NCBI GenBank assembly: GCA_021234155.1
Contig: JAJEKV010000028.1
Span: forward strand, 16,374,469-16,438,468
Direction of reading: 5' to 3'
Source of the DNA: Isoetes taiwanensis
Taxonomy: Eukaryota; Streptophyta; Lycopodiopsida; Isoetales; Isoetaceae
DNA length: 64,000 nucleotides
Shown here: positions 22,927 through 34,297 of the stretch, piece by piece
How positions within the stretch are numbered: position 1 is the stretch's first letter
Layout of the letters: every line of letters starts with the position of its first letter
Made by a program: the position numbers and the translations under genes
The notes under the pieces: generated by a model
The model's input: only the letters and a program-made list of their open reading frames with translations
Database searches by the model: none
Told to the model about the DNA's origin: nothing

Positions 22927-24547
22927 AACCTTCCTCTTTTTTTTTTTTTTTGGAGAAAAGGAAGATTTCTATTAATCATAACGAGTTACATAAAAAAAAT
23001 AAAAGAGAACCCATTAGGTTCAAAAATTTCAACTGTTTGTATACACAAAGGTGCTCAGAATAACCCGAAAATCACAGATTGCAAAAATTGGGACAGGGGG
23101 TCCCCCACATACAACAAGCCAAGGAAGAGGAAGCCCGATCAGAATTAAAGGTCTTGATCACCAAATCTGTAGCCACCGGATCCAATTGCCAGCCAATTTC
23201 ATTCCACTCGGGAGGAAAGGCAAAGAACCAAAGAGGGGCCGTGTCTAAGAAAAGGATGAGTGCTTCTCCATGAGCATCGTGTAAGGCTTTGTGATGGTAG
23301 AACATGTCTCTGAAATGAAGGAATTGGTTATCAGTTAGAAGCCTTTCATAACAAAAAAGAAACCTGTCAAGGATATGGGCCTGATAGCCATTTTGTTCAT
23401 TGTTGAATATCTCTGTAGCAGCCGCATAATTAGATAGATTAGGAAAATTGGGCTTACAATTCATCCTCGTTGTGAGAGCAATCAGCAGCTCTGAATATCA
23501 CAAAATTTTCATCAGTAAAAATCATACCATCACACACAAAGATGTTATTAAAGCCTACAAATTTTCCTATAGACAATCAAGTATTATCAGATTTATCTTG
23601 TTTGCCATTCTTATGAGCCATTGCAATTCTAGAGATCTCTATCTGAAAAGCTACCTTCATCCAAGCAATATCCACCTTATGATTTAAATAATTGACCTTG
23701 TTCATGTGTTTTCAAATAATTCAAAGGGCAGTCTGTTTAAGAGTATTGAGAAATCTATTAGACCCTTTTAGAAGGTCCATCAGATTGGCCCACTTGCCTA
23801 AATTATGGCCTTTTGCCTTAAAATAGTTATCCAGCCATCTCCAGAAGTCTCTAATTTTGGGGCAGTCGAAGATGTGATTGATAGTTTCAAAGCTATGGCC
23901 ACAGAGTTTACATTTAGGATTGATCTGAAGATCCTTACATCTTCTGTACATACTATGATTAGTTGGGAGTGTGTGATGCAGGCACCTCCAAATAAACATT
24001 TGCACTTTGGGCTGAGAGTAGGACTTCCAGTTGTTTCTCAGAATGCTCATGAAGTGTTTATTGGGAACAAGCCATTTACCAGAGTGAGTCAAAGATTTGG
24101 AAGGGGCCAGAACTTTGTATCCCAAGGCAACTTTGTACTTGTCAGAGTTCTTTAGGTGCCAGTTAGGATTTCTGGGGCTTTGGCACTCATTCTGAGAACC
24201 AGCAACGCCCATGATAGCATCATAGATGACCTTGTCAATCCTTTTGCCTCCTACAAGCTGTTTAATATATTCCCAAGTGTGCCATTTGTCCCCCTCCCAG
24301 AGATGTTGCAGCTGCATAACATCTGCCTCTTTCCATTTTTTCCAGATTTGGGGGTGTTTAAGGGCCCAGCAGACATCATTTTCTTTAGCAAAAACAGGTG
24401 ACCAGAAGAGAGAGAAATTGGCACTATCATAGTTAATATCTTTATGCTCAAAACCTTCGGCCACCAAATTCCAGGCCTCAAAAATTTTCCTCAGGTATTA
24501 GGGGCACTCTAACCTTCGTATTAGGGGCACTCTAACCTTCCTCTTTT
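22927..24547 (-). mobile_element. 5'-truncated LINE with poly(A) and 14-bp target duplication
   Basis: In minus orientation the element ends in an oligo-A tract (the T run at 22,937-22,951). Both ends are flanked by AACCTTCCTCTTTT (22,927-22,940 and 24,534-24,547), which fits a target-site duplication. The encoded protein covers only the region after the reverse transcriptase. It has a zf-RVT segment (FIWRCLHHTLPTNHSMYRRC then CKLCGHSFETINHIFDCP) near 23,880-24,000 and a C-terminal tail to about 23,080. The reading frame is broken by indels near 23,690 and a deletion of about 60 bases near 23,395 relative to the second copy. Confidence 0.8.
23072..24490 (-). pseudogene. LINE ORF2 C-terminal region, copy A
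   Basis: Two main open segments, 24,467-23,721 and 23,464-23,072, encode the zf-RVT region and the extreme C-terminus. Domain order is upstream linker (WHTWEYIKQLVGGKR), zf-RVT with Cys and His ligands, then a helical tail with FRDMFYHHKALHDAHGEALI. The reverse transcriptase and endonuclease are missing because of 5' truncation. Confidence 0.8.
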
Positions 24548-24738
24548 CAAGCTAAATTCTAGGTAAATCTCTGGGAAAATTACGATATCAGTTGCATTTT
24601 GAATGCTTTCTCCAAGAAAGATCCTTCAGTTTCATTGCCTATGGAAATCCCATAAGCTGCCAATGTAACTATCTCTTCTATACTATAACTGCAACTATCT
24701 CTTCTATACTATAACTGCAAATTCCAGGACCAAAAGCT
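23154..24738. repeat. Tandem duplication, copy A (about 1.58 kb)
   Basis: This unit, starting GATCACCAAATCTGTAGCC, is followed head-to-tail by a near-identical unit from 24,739 to about 26,310. The duplication includes most of the LINE and about 190 bases of its flank. Copy A carries a small internal duplication of TTAGGGGCACTCTAACCTTC at 24,499-24,540 and of a 30-base block at about 24,666-24,720. Confidence 0.85.
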
Positions 24739-26104
24739 ATGATCACCAAATCTGTAGCCACCGGATCCAATTGCCAGCCAATTTCATTCCACTCGGGAGG
24801 AAAGGCAAAGAACCAAAGAGGGGCCCTGTCTAAGAAAAGGATGAGTGCTTCTCCATGAGCATCGTGTAAGGCTTTGTGATGGTAGAACATGTCTCTGAAA
24901 TGAAGGAATTGGTTATTAGTTAGAAGCCTTTCATAACAGAAAAGAAACTTGTCAAGGATATGGGCCTGATAGCCATTAAGCAGAAAAGGCTTGAACTTCT
25001 CCAAGTCCTGGTCAATGGAAGGAGAAAGGGGCCACAATTGTTCATTGTTGAATATCTCTGTAGCAGCCGCATAATTAGATAGATTAGGAAAATTGGGCTT
25101 ACAATTCATCCTCGTTGTGAGAGCAATCAACAGCTCTGAATATCACAAAACTTTCATCAGTAATAATCATACCATTACACACAAAGATGTTATTAAAGCC
25201 TACAAATTTTCCTATAGACAACCAAGTATTATCAGATTTATCTTGTTTGCCATTCTTATGAGCCATTGCAATTCTAGAGATCTCTATCTGAAAAGCTACC
25301 TTCATCCAGGCGATTTGAATAATTGACCTTGTTCCTGTGTTTTCAAATAATTCAAAGGGCAGTCTGTTTAAGAGTGTTGAGAATCTATTGAACCCTTTTA
25401 GAAGGTCCATCAGATTGGCCCAGTTGCCTAAATTATGGCCTTTTGCCTTAAAATAGTTATCCAGCCATCTCCAGAAGTCTCTAAGTTTGGGGCAGTCGAA
25501 GATGTGATTGATAGTTTCAGAGCTATGGCCACAGAGTTTACATTTAGGATTGATCTGAAGATCCTTACATCTTCTGTACATACTATGATTAGTTGGGAGT
25601 GCGTGATGCAGGCATCTCCAAATAAACATTTGCACTTTGGGCTGAGAGTAGGACTTCCAGTTGTTTCTCAGAATGCTCATGAAGTGTTTATTGGGAACAA
25701 CCATTTACCAGAGTGAGTCAAAGATTTGGAAGGGGCCAGAACTTTGTATCCCAAGGCAACTTTGTACTTGTCAGAGTTCTTTAGGTGTCAGTCAGAGGGG
25801 CTTTGACACTCATTCTGAGAACCAGCAACGTCCATGATAGCATCATAGATGACCTTGTCAATCCTTTTGCCTCCTACAAGCTGCTTAATATATTCCCAAG
25901 TGTGCCATTTGTCCCCCTCCCAGAGATGTTGCAGCTGGGTAACATCTGCCTCTTTCCATTTTTTCCAGATTTGGGGGTGTTTAAGGGCCCAACAGACATC
26001 ATTTTCTTTAGCAAAAACAGGTGACCAGAAGAGAGAGAGATTGGCACCATCATAGTTAATATCTTTATGCTCAAAACCTTCAGCCACCAAATTCCAGGCC
26101 TCAA
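24678..26104 (-). pseudogene. LINE ORF2 C-terminal region, copy B
   Basis: Same content as copy A but with longer open frames: 26,090-25,788, 25,704-25,099 and 25,130-24,678. The long middle frame runs through zf-RVT (CKLCGHSSETINHIFDCP) into a region with WLSIGKFVGFNNIFVCNGM that is interrupted in copy A. Differences between copies are small substitutions and indels, so the duplication is fairly recent. Confidence 0.8.
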
Positions 26105-26310
26105 AAATTTTCCTCAGGTATTAGGGGCACTCTAAACTTCCTCTTTTCAAGCTAAATTCTAGGTAAATTTCTGGGAAAATTACGATGTCAGTTGCATTTT
26201 GAATGCTTCCTCCAAGAAAGATCCTTCAGTTTCATTGCCTATGGAAATCCCATAAGCTGCCAATGTAACTATCTCTTCTATACTATAACTGCAAATTCCA
26301 GGACCAAAAA
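24739..26310. repeat. Tandem duplication, copy B
   Basis: Second unit of the 1.58-kb tandem duplication. It retains about 60 bases (near 24,978-25,040) that copy A has lost. Confidence 0.85.
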
Positions 26311-27009
26311 CTAAACTAACAAATTTTCTCTGAATCACAAGTACTTTGTAAAACAAAGTACAAATATCTAGTAATGGTGGTAAAGGATACTATGGAATCC
26401 ACAGTTGAGATGTAACAACACCAATTTCATTAACAATGCGGCTTAACTCGTATTGCTACCACAACAAAGAATATTTTGCAAGATTTTGAAAAGCAATGTA
26501 GAACAAAAATTAGACCGAAGCAAAAATTGGATAAAAATTTCCTAAAATGTAACTTTCTAAAATAAAACTACCGCAGAAGGAGGAACTCGTTAGCGTCTTC
26601 TTCGCACAAAGGGACACCAAAACCTGAAAGAAGAAACCGAACTGCCTTCTAAGACTTCTGCTATTCTGTAACTAATAAAGGGGAAAGCCACAACCTTTCT
26701 AAAAAATAATGCAGAATCTAGATACAAAAGGAAACATGGATGCAACAAGCATCTATTCTAAAAGGAGCTAATCTCTATAAATAATTGTATTGTATTCAAA
26801 AAATATGTTATGAAGGTGGCGTATCTCTTGAAGGAAGGAAGGAAGGTATTTGAAGCCAACCTCTATAATAATTGTATTCAAAAAATATATCATATGAAGG
26901 TAGCATAACCTCATATCTATCACACAAATAAAATAAACACATGTACAGAAGAATCTCAAGCCTCTTGAGTGGCAAATGTTAACATATGCACAGAAAGAAT
27001 GTCCAAAAC
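26168..27009. repeat. Direct repeat R1, copy 1
   Basis: This non-coding AT-rich block (starting near GGGAAAATTACGATGTCAGT) recurs at 27,148-27,975 in the same orientation, and its right third recurs again at 30,268-30,520. It contains a short GGAA-type repeat (AAGGAAGGAAGG). No coding potential is seen. Confidence 0.8.
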
Positions 27010-27147
27010 AAAACACAAACAGAAAGAATGTTTGAAAGAGTTTTGTTTTTGGGGGCTGAAAAACAAAACTTACAAAGATAGAGATAACTTGTATGGGGAA
27101 GTGTTACATTGAGTACAAAAGGAATCCATATGCAACACAGGAAAATG

Positions 27148-27975
27148 AAGCAGGGAAAATTACGATATTAGTTGAAAGATCCTTCAGTTTCATTGCTAAT
27201 GGAAATCCCGTAAGCTGCCATGATAACTATCTCTTTATACTATAACTGCAAATTTCAGGACTAAAAGCTAAACTAACAATTTTTCTCTGAATCACAAATA
27301 CTTTGTAAAACAAAGTACAAATATCTAGTAATGGTGGTAAAGGATACCATGGAATCCACAGTTGAGATGCAACAACACCAATTTCATTAACAATGCGACT
27401 CAACTCGTATTGCTACCACAACAAAGAATATTTTGCAAGATTTTGAAAAGCAATGCAGAACAAAAATTAGACTGAAGCAAAAATTGGATAAAAATTTCCT
27501 AAAATGTAATTTTCTAAAATAAAACTATCGCAGAAGGAGGAACTCGTTAGCGTCTTCTTCGCACAAAGGGACTCCAAAACCTGAAAGAGGAAACCGAACT
27601 GCCTTCTAAGACTTCTGCTATTCTGTAACTAATAAAGGGGAAAGCCACAACCTTTCTAAAAAATAATGCAGAATCTAGATACAAAAGGAAACATGGATGC
27701 AACAAGCATCTATTCTAAAATTCAAAACATATGTTATGAAGGTGGCATCTCTTGAAGGAAGGAAGGAAGGTATTGGAAGCCAACCTCTATAATAATTGTA
27801 TTCAAAAAATATGTCATATGAAGGTAGCATAACCTCATATCTATCACACAAATAAACACATGTACATAAGAATCTCAAGCCTCTTGAGTGGCAAATGTTA
27901 ACATATTCACAGAAAGAATGTCCAAGCCTCTTGAGTGGCAAATGTTAACATATGCACAGAAAGAATGTCCAAGCC
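27148..27975. repeat. Direct repeat R1, copy 2
   Basis: Second copy of the block at 26,168-27,009. Near its right end, GCCTCTTGAGTGGCAAATGT is tandemly repeated, as it is at 30,430-30,500, where it leads into the kinase 3' end. Confidence 0.8.
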
Positions 27976-28207
27976 TGCTTGTTGCCCTTTCTTTTCAGCA
28001 GGCAATTGCAGAGGGCCTAACTCTTCTAACACCATATTTGAAGCATGGCCTCTTACGTTTTAAGCTCTGAGGCGCACTTTTACTAGTAGATCTGGCAACC
28101 CAAGGGTGTGCCAAAATTTGCTGCACAGATATCCTTTCCTCAGGATCAGGCTGCAACATAGCCAAAACAAGGCTCTTTGCTTCTTCTGACACCAAACCAA
28201 CTGGCCT
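27976..28207 (-). pseudogene. 3' fragment of the protein kinase gene (duplicate)
   Basis: The last 66 codons of the kinase at 30,547-31,533 are repeated here, including LQPDPEERISVQQILAHPWV and the basic C-terminal tail. Homology stops abruptly at about 28,207 within GLVSEEAKSL. The flanking 27,778-28,207 corresponds to 30,332-30,759, so this is a segmental direct duplication. Confidence 0.9.
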
Positions 28208-28209
28208 AG

Positions 28210-30330
28210 AACAATCCTTTCGGTTATGGTCTCCAGTTCTTATGCGTTCACGGTAGCACAGTGGTGCTGTTCTTCGACGTGTTTGTGAAGAGTACTTTTG
28301 AGCAAAGAGCTAATTCTGCATTTAGTCTTCTGAATTTGGATAAGGATCTAACCTAGAAATACACAATGTTTTTTGTTTGAATCTGAAGTACAGTTCTACG
28401 GGTTCAATTCAGTTATATGGTACACTTTTGGGTCAGAATTTCTGCTGGGTTAGAAATTCGTGCGGGATTCACTGCCGTGTTCCAAGTTAGCAACTTTTGG
28501 AGTAGAAAATTCTGAGTTAGAAAGTGAAATTTAATGGGGCGTTTCATGCATAGCTGGAATGATCCAAGCTTTGGCGCAAATTCTGATTCCAAACTGATGG
28601 AACCCAAGAAGGCCGCTTCTTTTTCTTCGTAAAAAATCATGCAACCAAGATTTTAACATCATTTTGCAACAAGAACTCGGTACCTTTCGGATGTTGAACG
28701 ATGAAGGCTCCCAGCATTGATTCTTGTTCTGCATATTCTTCGAAGGCTCTGGATTTAGAAGGAGAGGGCAATTACAATTACAAGCGCCATTAGAACCACA
28801 ATTCAAGGAGAGCGTCTTCTGGAGCTTTGCATAACGTAATTTAGAGCTCACTCAACTAAAATCAACGGCAGTAATCTGAAGACCGACTTCAGAACATGCA
28901 TTCTAACTCTTGAAAATGCAGAATATGGCAAGGTCTTTCCAATGGATCTCTGGAGTTGTCTTCCTGGACGATTTGGATGCCAGAATACGAATGACATAGG
29001 GGCATTTTCATGAATTAACAAAATACAGGGGTATTTTTATAATTAGCCAGAAATATAAGGGCATTCTTGTAATTTTTCCTAAAATTTAACAATGGAAGAG
29101 CAGTGTAGAATAATGATACAACTAGCATGACCTTTACTATATTGGAGTCAACATCATGCAAAAATTTCACCCTAGTTATATGGAGCAAAGGCATCCGGTT
29201 TGAGACCTAACATGGAAGTTTAGGTACCATATTCTTTACATCGAGGAGATGATGTCGGCTTTACCATTTTTTCTTCACCGGGCATCAAGATCATGAAGAA
29301 CTCAACAAATGCGGTAGCAAATTCTCGCCACTAATGGCTCCTTGATGCAAGCAGATTTCAAAGGCGAATGGCTTAAACTTAGAATATAGGGTCAATGTAA
29401 GAGAGGACTTGCAATCCACTTGTGAAGGATAGGCTTGGCATAAGTGGATCGATAGATATATTTTGCTTTTCCACCCTTTCCTTATCGAGATTACTTGAAA
29501 GATACAAGGACCTTGTTCTTTGATGGAAGCATGCTATAAATGACGAGACTTAATATTTGGTTTTATGTGGTAGACCAACATTACTTGCATATATTTCATT
29601 GTCTTTAATGCCTTCCATTTTTTTCTTATCAGCTACACAATCTCCCTCTTCCCTCAGAGGCGTCTTATTTAACAACCACGATCATGTAGGAACCAAAACA
29701 ATACACAAGGTTTTCGTGTGATCGAATGTTAAGCAAATATAAATAGATTTTGTTCCAAATGTTCAGGGTTACGGCTTTGAATTGATTATCAAAACATAAC
29801 TTCGAACTATGATTTAAGCCCCTTCACCCTCCGGCCATGGAGGGCAACCCTCCGTGCGCAGCACCTTGTTTTATTGGCATTATCTATTGTATGGTGTACT
29901 TTGGCATATCACATATCAATGTTATGCCTTCAAAGTGCTTACTGGACATGTTTTATATATGGGAGGTTAACATTTGTTTCATACACTTTATTGCTTTTAA
30001 CAATAGCTTCTTGAGATGCCAAGGCCTACATGCTTTTTAGAAGACTAATTGATAGTCTTACAAAAAAAAAAAAATACGATTGATTCTCATCCTTCACGCA
30101 GGATGTCCATTTCCTATACCTCTTTAATTGTAGTGATAAAATGCTATTTATTCTTCACCTATAGAGATGATATAATGGTAAAGTGTTTTTAGCACTGCAA
30201 AAGCTAATACCCTAAACACATCCCCCCGTGCTCGAATAATGCCCGGCATCGCCGGGCACACGTTTCTAGTCTCTATAAATAACTGTATTGTATTCAAAAA
30301 ATATGTTATGAAGGTGGCGTATCTCTTCAA
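28210..30330. other. No gene seen
   Basis: Short frames only. Nothing recognisable on either strand. Oligo-A at about 30,060-30,072. Confidence 0.5.
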
Positions 30331-30546
30331 GCCAACCTCTATAATAATTGTATTAAAAAAATATGTCATACGAAGGTAGCATAACCTCATATCTATCACA
30401 CAAATAAACACATGTACATAAGAATCTCAAGCCTCTTGAGTGGCAAATGTTAACATATTCACAGAAAGAATGTCCAAGCCTCTTGAGTGGCAAATGTTAA
30501 CATATGCACAGAAAGAATGTCCAAGCCTGCTTGTTGCCCTTTCTTT

Positions 30547-31533
30547 TCAGCAGGCAATTGCAGAGGGCCTAACTCTTCTAACACCATATTTGAAGCATGG
30601 CCTCTTACGTTTTAAGCTCTGAGGCGCACTTTTACTAGTAGATCTGGCAACCCAAGGGTGTGCCAAAATTTGCTGCACAGATATCCTTTCCTCAGGATCA
30701 GGCTGCAACATAGCCAAAACAAGGCTCTTTGCTTCTTCTGACACCAAACCAACTGGCCAATGCAAGTGTGAGGCAGCCAAATCCTCGCCATGGAGGAGTT
30801 CTTCGTGAATTTCTGCAGTTTTTAGACCTGAGAAGTGATGATTCCGAGTGAGCGCCTCATACAGGATCAAACCCAGACCCCATATGTCTATCTCTGTGGA
30901 ATAATGTCCCTGCACAACCTCTGGAGCCAAATATCTTGGTGTTCCGACTCTGGATGTAAAACTGGGAGCAGAACCTGAAAAACAAGCCGATATGCCGAAA
31001 TCCGAAACCCTAACATCATAGGGTTTTGCTGCTGAGGTCACAAGAACGTTGCCTGGCTTCAGATCCCGGTGGATAATGCCCTTTTGATGAAGATCCTGTA
31101 TAGCTAGAGCAAGATTTCGAATAAGAAGAGCCGCTTCCTTTTCGCATAGCCTGCCTTTCTTGGTGATTACATCAAGCAAGCTACATTCGCACAATTCCAT
31201 GATCAGGTGCCAGAATCCCTCGTCTTTGATTACTTCATGTATGTGCACTACGCCAGGGCTGCTGGCTAATTTCTGCATGATCTCTATTTCCGTGATCGGC
31301 TCTGTGGCTCCTACCCAGATGATTTTGCAAGCAAACTCTTTCTTACCTCCTCTTTTACTTCTGCAGAGAAAAACCGTAGCTTGGCCACCGCTGCCGATTT
31401 CCTTAAGCAGATCATAGCTCTCCAAAAGATTGGGAAATAAAGCAGAATAGGTGTAGTTGAGAAATTCTTCGTCTGTCTCCTGCGTCTCCGTCTCCATACT
31501 CAGAATTCTGTAAGTAATGCCAACACAATGCAA
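30547..31533 (-). CDS. Serine/threonine protein kinase, CDPK/PEPRK-like
   Basis: This is an intact 328-codon frame with all kinase subdomains. It has a glycine loop IGSGGQATV (residues 46-54), the ATP-anchoring Lys70 in FACK, the alpha-C Glu near residue 82-84, HRDLKPGN at 155-162, DFG at 178-180, GTPRYLAPE at 197-205, D-x-WGLG from 216 and a final LAHPWV. The catalytic residues are all present, so an active Ser/Thr kinase is expected. The fold and APE region resemble the CDPK-related group of plants, but there are no EF hands. The C-terminus is a short basic tail (SLKRKRPC). Translation may start at Met1 or more likely at Met13 (METETQETDEEF). No intron is seen, which is unusual for the family and could reflect a retrocopy or an intronless subgroup. 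A 3' fragment is duplicated at 27,976-28,207. Confidence 0.85.
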   Translation of the reverse strand: MHCVGITYRILSMETETQETDEEFLNYTYSALFPNLLESYDLLKEIGSGGQATVFLCRSKRGGKKEFACKIIWVGATEPITEIEIMQKLASSPGVVHIHEVIKDEGFWHLIMELCECSLLDVITKKGRLCEKEAALLIRNLALAIQDLHQKGIIHRDLKPGNVLVTSAAKPYDVRVSDFGISACFSGSAPSFTSRVGTPRYLAPEVVQGHYSTEIDIWGLGLILYEALTRNHHFSGLKTAEIHEELLHGEDLAASHLHWPVGLVSEEAKSLVLAMLQPDPEERISVQQILAHPWVARSTSKSAPQSLKRKRPCFKYGVRRVRPSAIAC

Positions 31534-31879
31534 ATGCAGACGTTCTTATACCTCTGTAACGCACTGACTCTGCACTTTCCGTTCTATAAATATCAGTTCT
31601 ATTCCTGGCTGTCGGGAAAAAGGCCACATCTAAATTAGGAAAAGGCCCAGATACTTGTGTTGGCACGATCCGAAAGCCAACTATACCGCCCGTTGATGCA
31701 CAAACACATTGACATGCTCGCAGAAACAGAAACAAAAAGTACAGACAGGATTGGTGGCATTCAGAATATGACGAATTCCCTGGGAACAGAGGTATGAATT
31801 TTGCATTCGGAATTGGGAAGCTGCCACTTTAGGTAATGGCTTGAAGCCTAACTTACTTTTGTTTTGCTGTGTGCAGCCT

Positions 31880-32035
31880 TTCAATCATCTAGAACTGTTT
31901 GCAAACCAAATCATACTCAAGTTCGGTGTCCAGTTTTACTCTGCTTTTGTTGCTAAGAAGGTCATTTTTACTACCAATGGTGGTGATGAGCAATACGTCT
32001 GGGAGTCTCACGCTGGGGGGCTCCAAATGGGAGTA
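31880..32035 (+). pseudogene. HSP90 N-terminal domain fragment
   Basis: The plus strand reads FGVQFYSAFVAKKVIFTTNG followed by DEQYVWESHAGG. These are the conserved FGVGFYSAYLV and DEQYVWES-AGG blocks of the HSP90 ATPase domain. The Gly in FGVGF, part of the ATP lid, is Gln here. Only about 45 codons are present and the frame then leaves the family. It is the first of several plus-strand gene fragments upstream of the Helitron. Confidence 0.75.
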
Positions 32036-32487
32036 CTGTTATGGAGCTGGGTTATTAGTCTTGTTGTCACTTCTGGGGTCCTTCTTGGGGGTTCGAAAAT
32101 GATTGAAAATTGATAATTGTGTCAAAAGGATCGAGCACTTTCTGAAGGGTGCTCAGAAGCTGCCTGATTCTGTCTGGGATGTATGATAGCTGCCTTAGCC
32201 CTCTTGCTAAAGTATGCATGAATGGCTTGCACGTCTTTGCCAACTGTGCAGAATGAGTTAAGGCAGAGGAGGATCCCGTATCTGGATGGCTTTGCATATT
32301 CTTGTGCCCTCTTCTCCAAGTTATTATCGATAAAGTTTATCTGAAAGACTCAGTGAAAGACTCAGTAATGTGTAATGGAAATGAGAACTCAAGGAGAGCC
32401 ACCAAAGGTCATGATCTCTGGGCATCGAGCATTAGGAAAGGGTACTCAATGCGAACGTATAAAGAAAAAGGTATTTCACTTTCTCAA

Positions 32488-33004
32488 TCCATGATTTATA
32501 TTTCGTTGGACACTTTAGCTTTATTGACAATATGTTTGGAAAAATTCCCAGTAAAATTTGGTACATATCAGTAGGTAACCTGTTGCAGGCTGAAGTGGCT
32601 GCAGGAACAGAATATAGAAAGAAGGCTAAAGAGTATATGGACCGGGGAAAACTACCTTCTGATGAAGTTGTGGTCACAGTGATTATGACTTGTGGATGAT
32701 TCACGATGTTGTCTAATTGATCATCCCTTTTAGGCCCCAGGACCTGTACCATTATTAGTATTCTTTTGCAAAGTATGGAACTTGAAATGTCTAGATGAAT
32801 GGCTGACTGTCTTAGTTTTCATTTTAGATTGTCAAGGAGAGACTGGAACAAGATGATGTGCAAGAAAAAAGCATGGTTTGGATGGATATTCCTGCAGTTT
32901 ATCTCAGGCAGAAGCTCTTGAAGCTCTTAGTATCAGACCACAGTTATTCCTCCTCCTTGAGGTGAGCACAAGTACTCCTTTGTTTGCAATGGAGAAGTTT
33001 ATGC
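32488..33004 (+). pseudogene. Adenylate kinase (plastid-type) gene fragment, unoccupied site copy
   Basis: Two exon-like segments are visible. The first (about 32,590-32,697) reads AEVAAGTEYRKKAKEYMDRG and then PSDEVVVT. The second (about 32,830-32,960) reads IVKERLEQDDVQEK, and after a frame change LDGY, then SLSQAEALEALSIRP and LFLLLEV. These match the AMP-binding and LID-preceding region (WLLDGYPRSxxQAEAL) of plant chloroplast adenylate kinase. The motif DGYPRS is damaged to DGYSCS. The DNA between them is intron-like, so the copy was captured as DNA. A second copy in inverted orientation is split by the CACTA element at 41,845/58,774. Confidence 0.8.
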
Positions 33005-33127
33005 TCGACATGTTTCTCGCGCCTAATGAATATAACAACGGAAATTACGGTAAAAAACCATAGTTATTATGATCTTCATTCCTATATGCCTTTGCATGCC
33101 TTTGCATAGTTTATAAAATATTGTATA

Positions 33128-33410
33128 GTGGTGGAAACTGTTGATGCTGGTGAAGAAACTACAACGCACAAAGAGTCAGTGCAAAGGCTTGCAAATCTGC
33201 TTTGCAATCTAGAGCAGACCATGGCAAGAACAAATGCCTCTAGAAGGCATCAGATCCTTTGTTTAGGTTATTTATGCTGGGGAAGCGAACCCATATGGGG
33301 ACCAAGAAGCATTGAGGAACTGAGCTTTGGCAGGCATAGTACAGCTATTATCATTTTGAATTTAATGATGACTCATTATTCAATGAAGATTGTTTTCTAT
33401 AGGTACAAAG
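33128..33410 (+). pseudogene. Unidentified captured coding segments
   Basis: One segment reads ESVQRLANLLCNLEQTMART. A second (about 33,270-33,350) reads SEPIWGPRSIEELSFGRHST. They show coding character and are preserved in the inverted copy at the right window edge, where one extra G restores a longer frame (VIYAGGSEPIWGPRS). I do not recognise the gene. Confidence 0.35.
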
Positions 33411-33724
33411 CATGGCAAACTTAGTTCTCTCTGCACAAGAATTCCATGTACAGCAGAAGCAGACCTAATCACTGCAATAAGCCCGCAAAAACTTCATGTT
33501 TCTGACGAAATTTCTTCAGTTTCCTTTGGTGATATATCCTCCTGGTTAAGGTTGATCAAGAATTAACTCTCAAACAAAGATCTAGACGGTTAGCTTTCTT
33601 TATCTGTCCTATCGGGGGCTCGTCCTTTCAGACTTGGCCTCATTTACATCTGTTTATTTGTTCCTCACGAGTTCTTATGGAATGATTTCTCATTCACTAT
33701 CAGATGCATCATGTAGGCAAGATG

Positions 33725-34296
33725 TCTAGGAAGACATCCAGCAATGACAAAACTTTCTAGCAACGAGACTAAGAGAAGAATTAGAGTTCGTGTTGGTAAT
33801 TTCAAATTTAGGACTCTTAGACTTGACACTGGAAACTTCTCTTGGGGATCTGAAGAAGTGACTAGGAAAACTTAGGTTTTAGATGTTGTCTGCAATGCCT
33901 CAAACAATGAACTACTTAGGACCACGTATTATTAGTGAAGAATGCAATTGTTCAAGTTGATGCTATGCCATTCCAGACGTATCACAGTCAGCATTATGGA
34001 GTAGACATTGGAAAGAAGAAGAAGACAAAGCGCTGCCAAGAAAGAAACTGAGGTATTTAGTTTTTCTTGTGTTATTTTTGTTATCACTCTGTTGTATAAC
34101 CTTGTTTTTGAAATTGTCACACAACTTTGAAGGAAGCCGAAGGCACAGAGGAGGAAAAGATGAGCAAAGCTGTTTTGCGCAAACTTGCAAAGTGACAAGA
34201 GGGCCATAAACTGGACCCGCACATAGAAGAGCAGTTAGCCAGTGGCAGGTTTTCGGCATGCATTGCTTCCCGTCCTGGGCAACGTGGTCGAGCAAA
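33725..34296 (+). pseudogene. Ribosomal protein S8 (eS8) gene fragment with intron
   Basis: The plus strand contains most of a 40S ribosomal protein S8. Recognisable parts are [12 protein letters not shown] at the start, [69 protein letters not shown], and after an intron-like stretch (about 34,052-34,130) [20 protein letters not shown] and [10 protein letters not shown]. It has an in-frame stop after VTRKT, a scrambled stretch where RTQTLVKN should be, and a stop in LAK-QEG. The intron shows it is a DNA-level capture and not a retrocopy. The second copy is at 62,846-63,424. Confidence 0.9.
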
Positions 34297-34297
34297 A

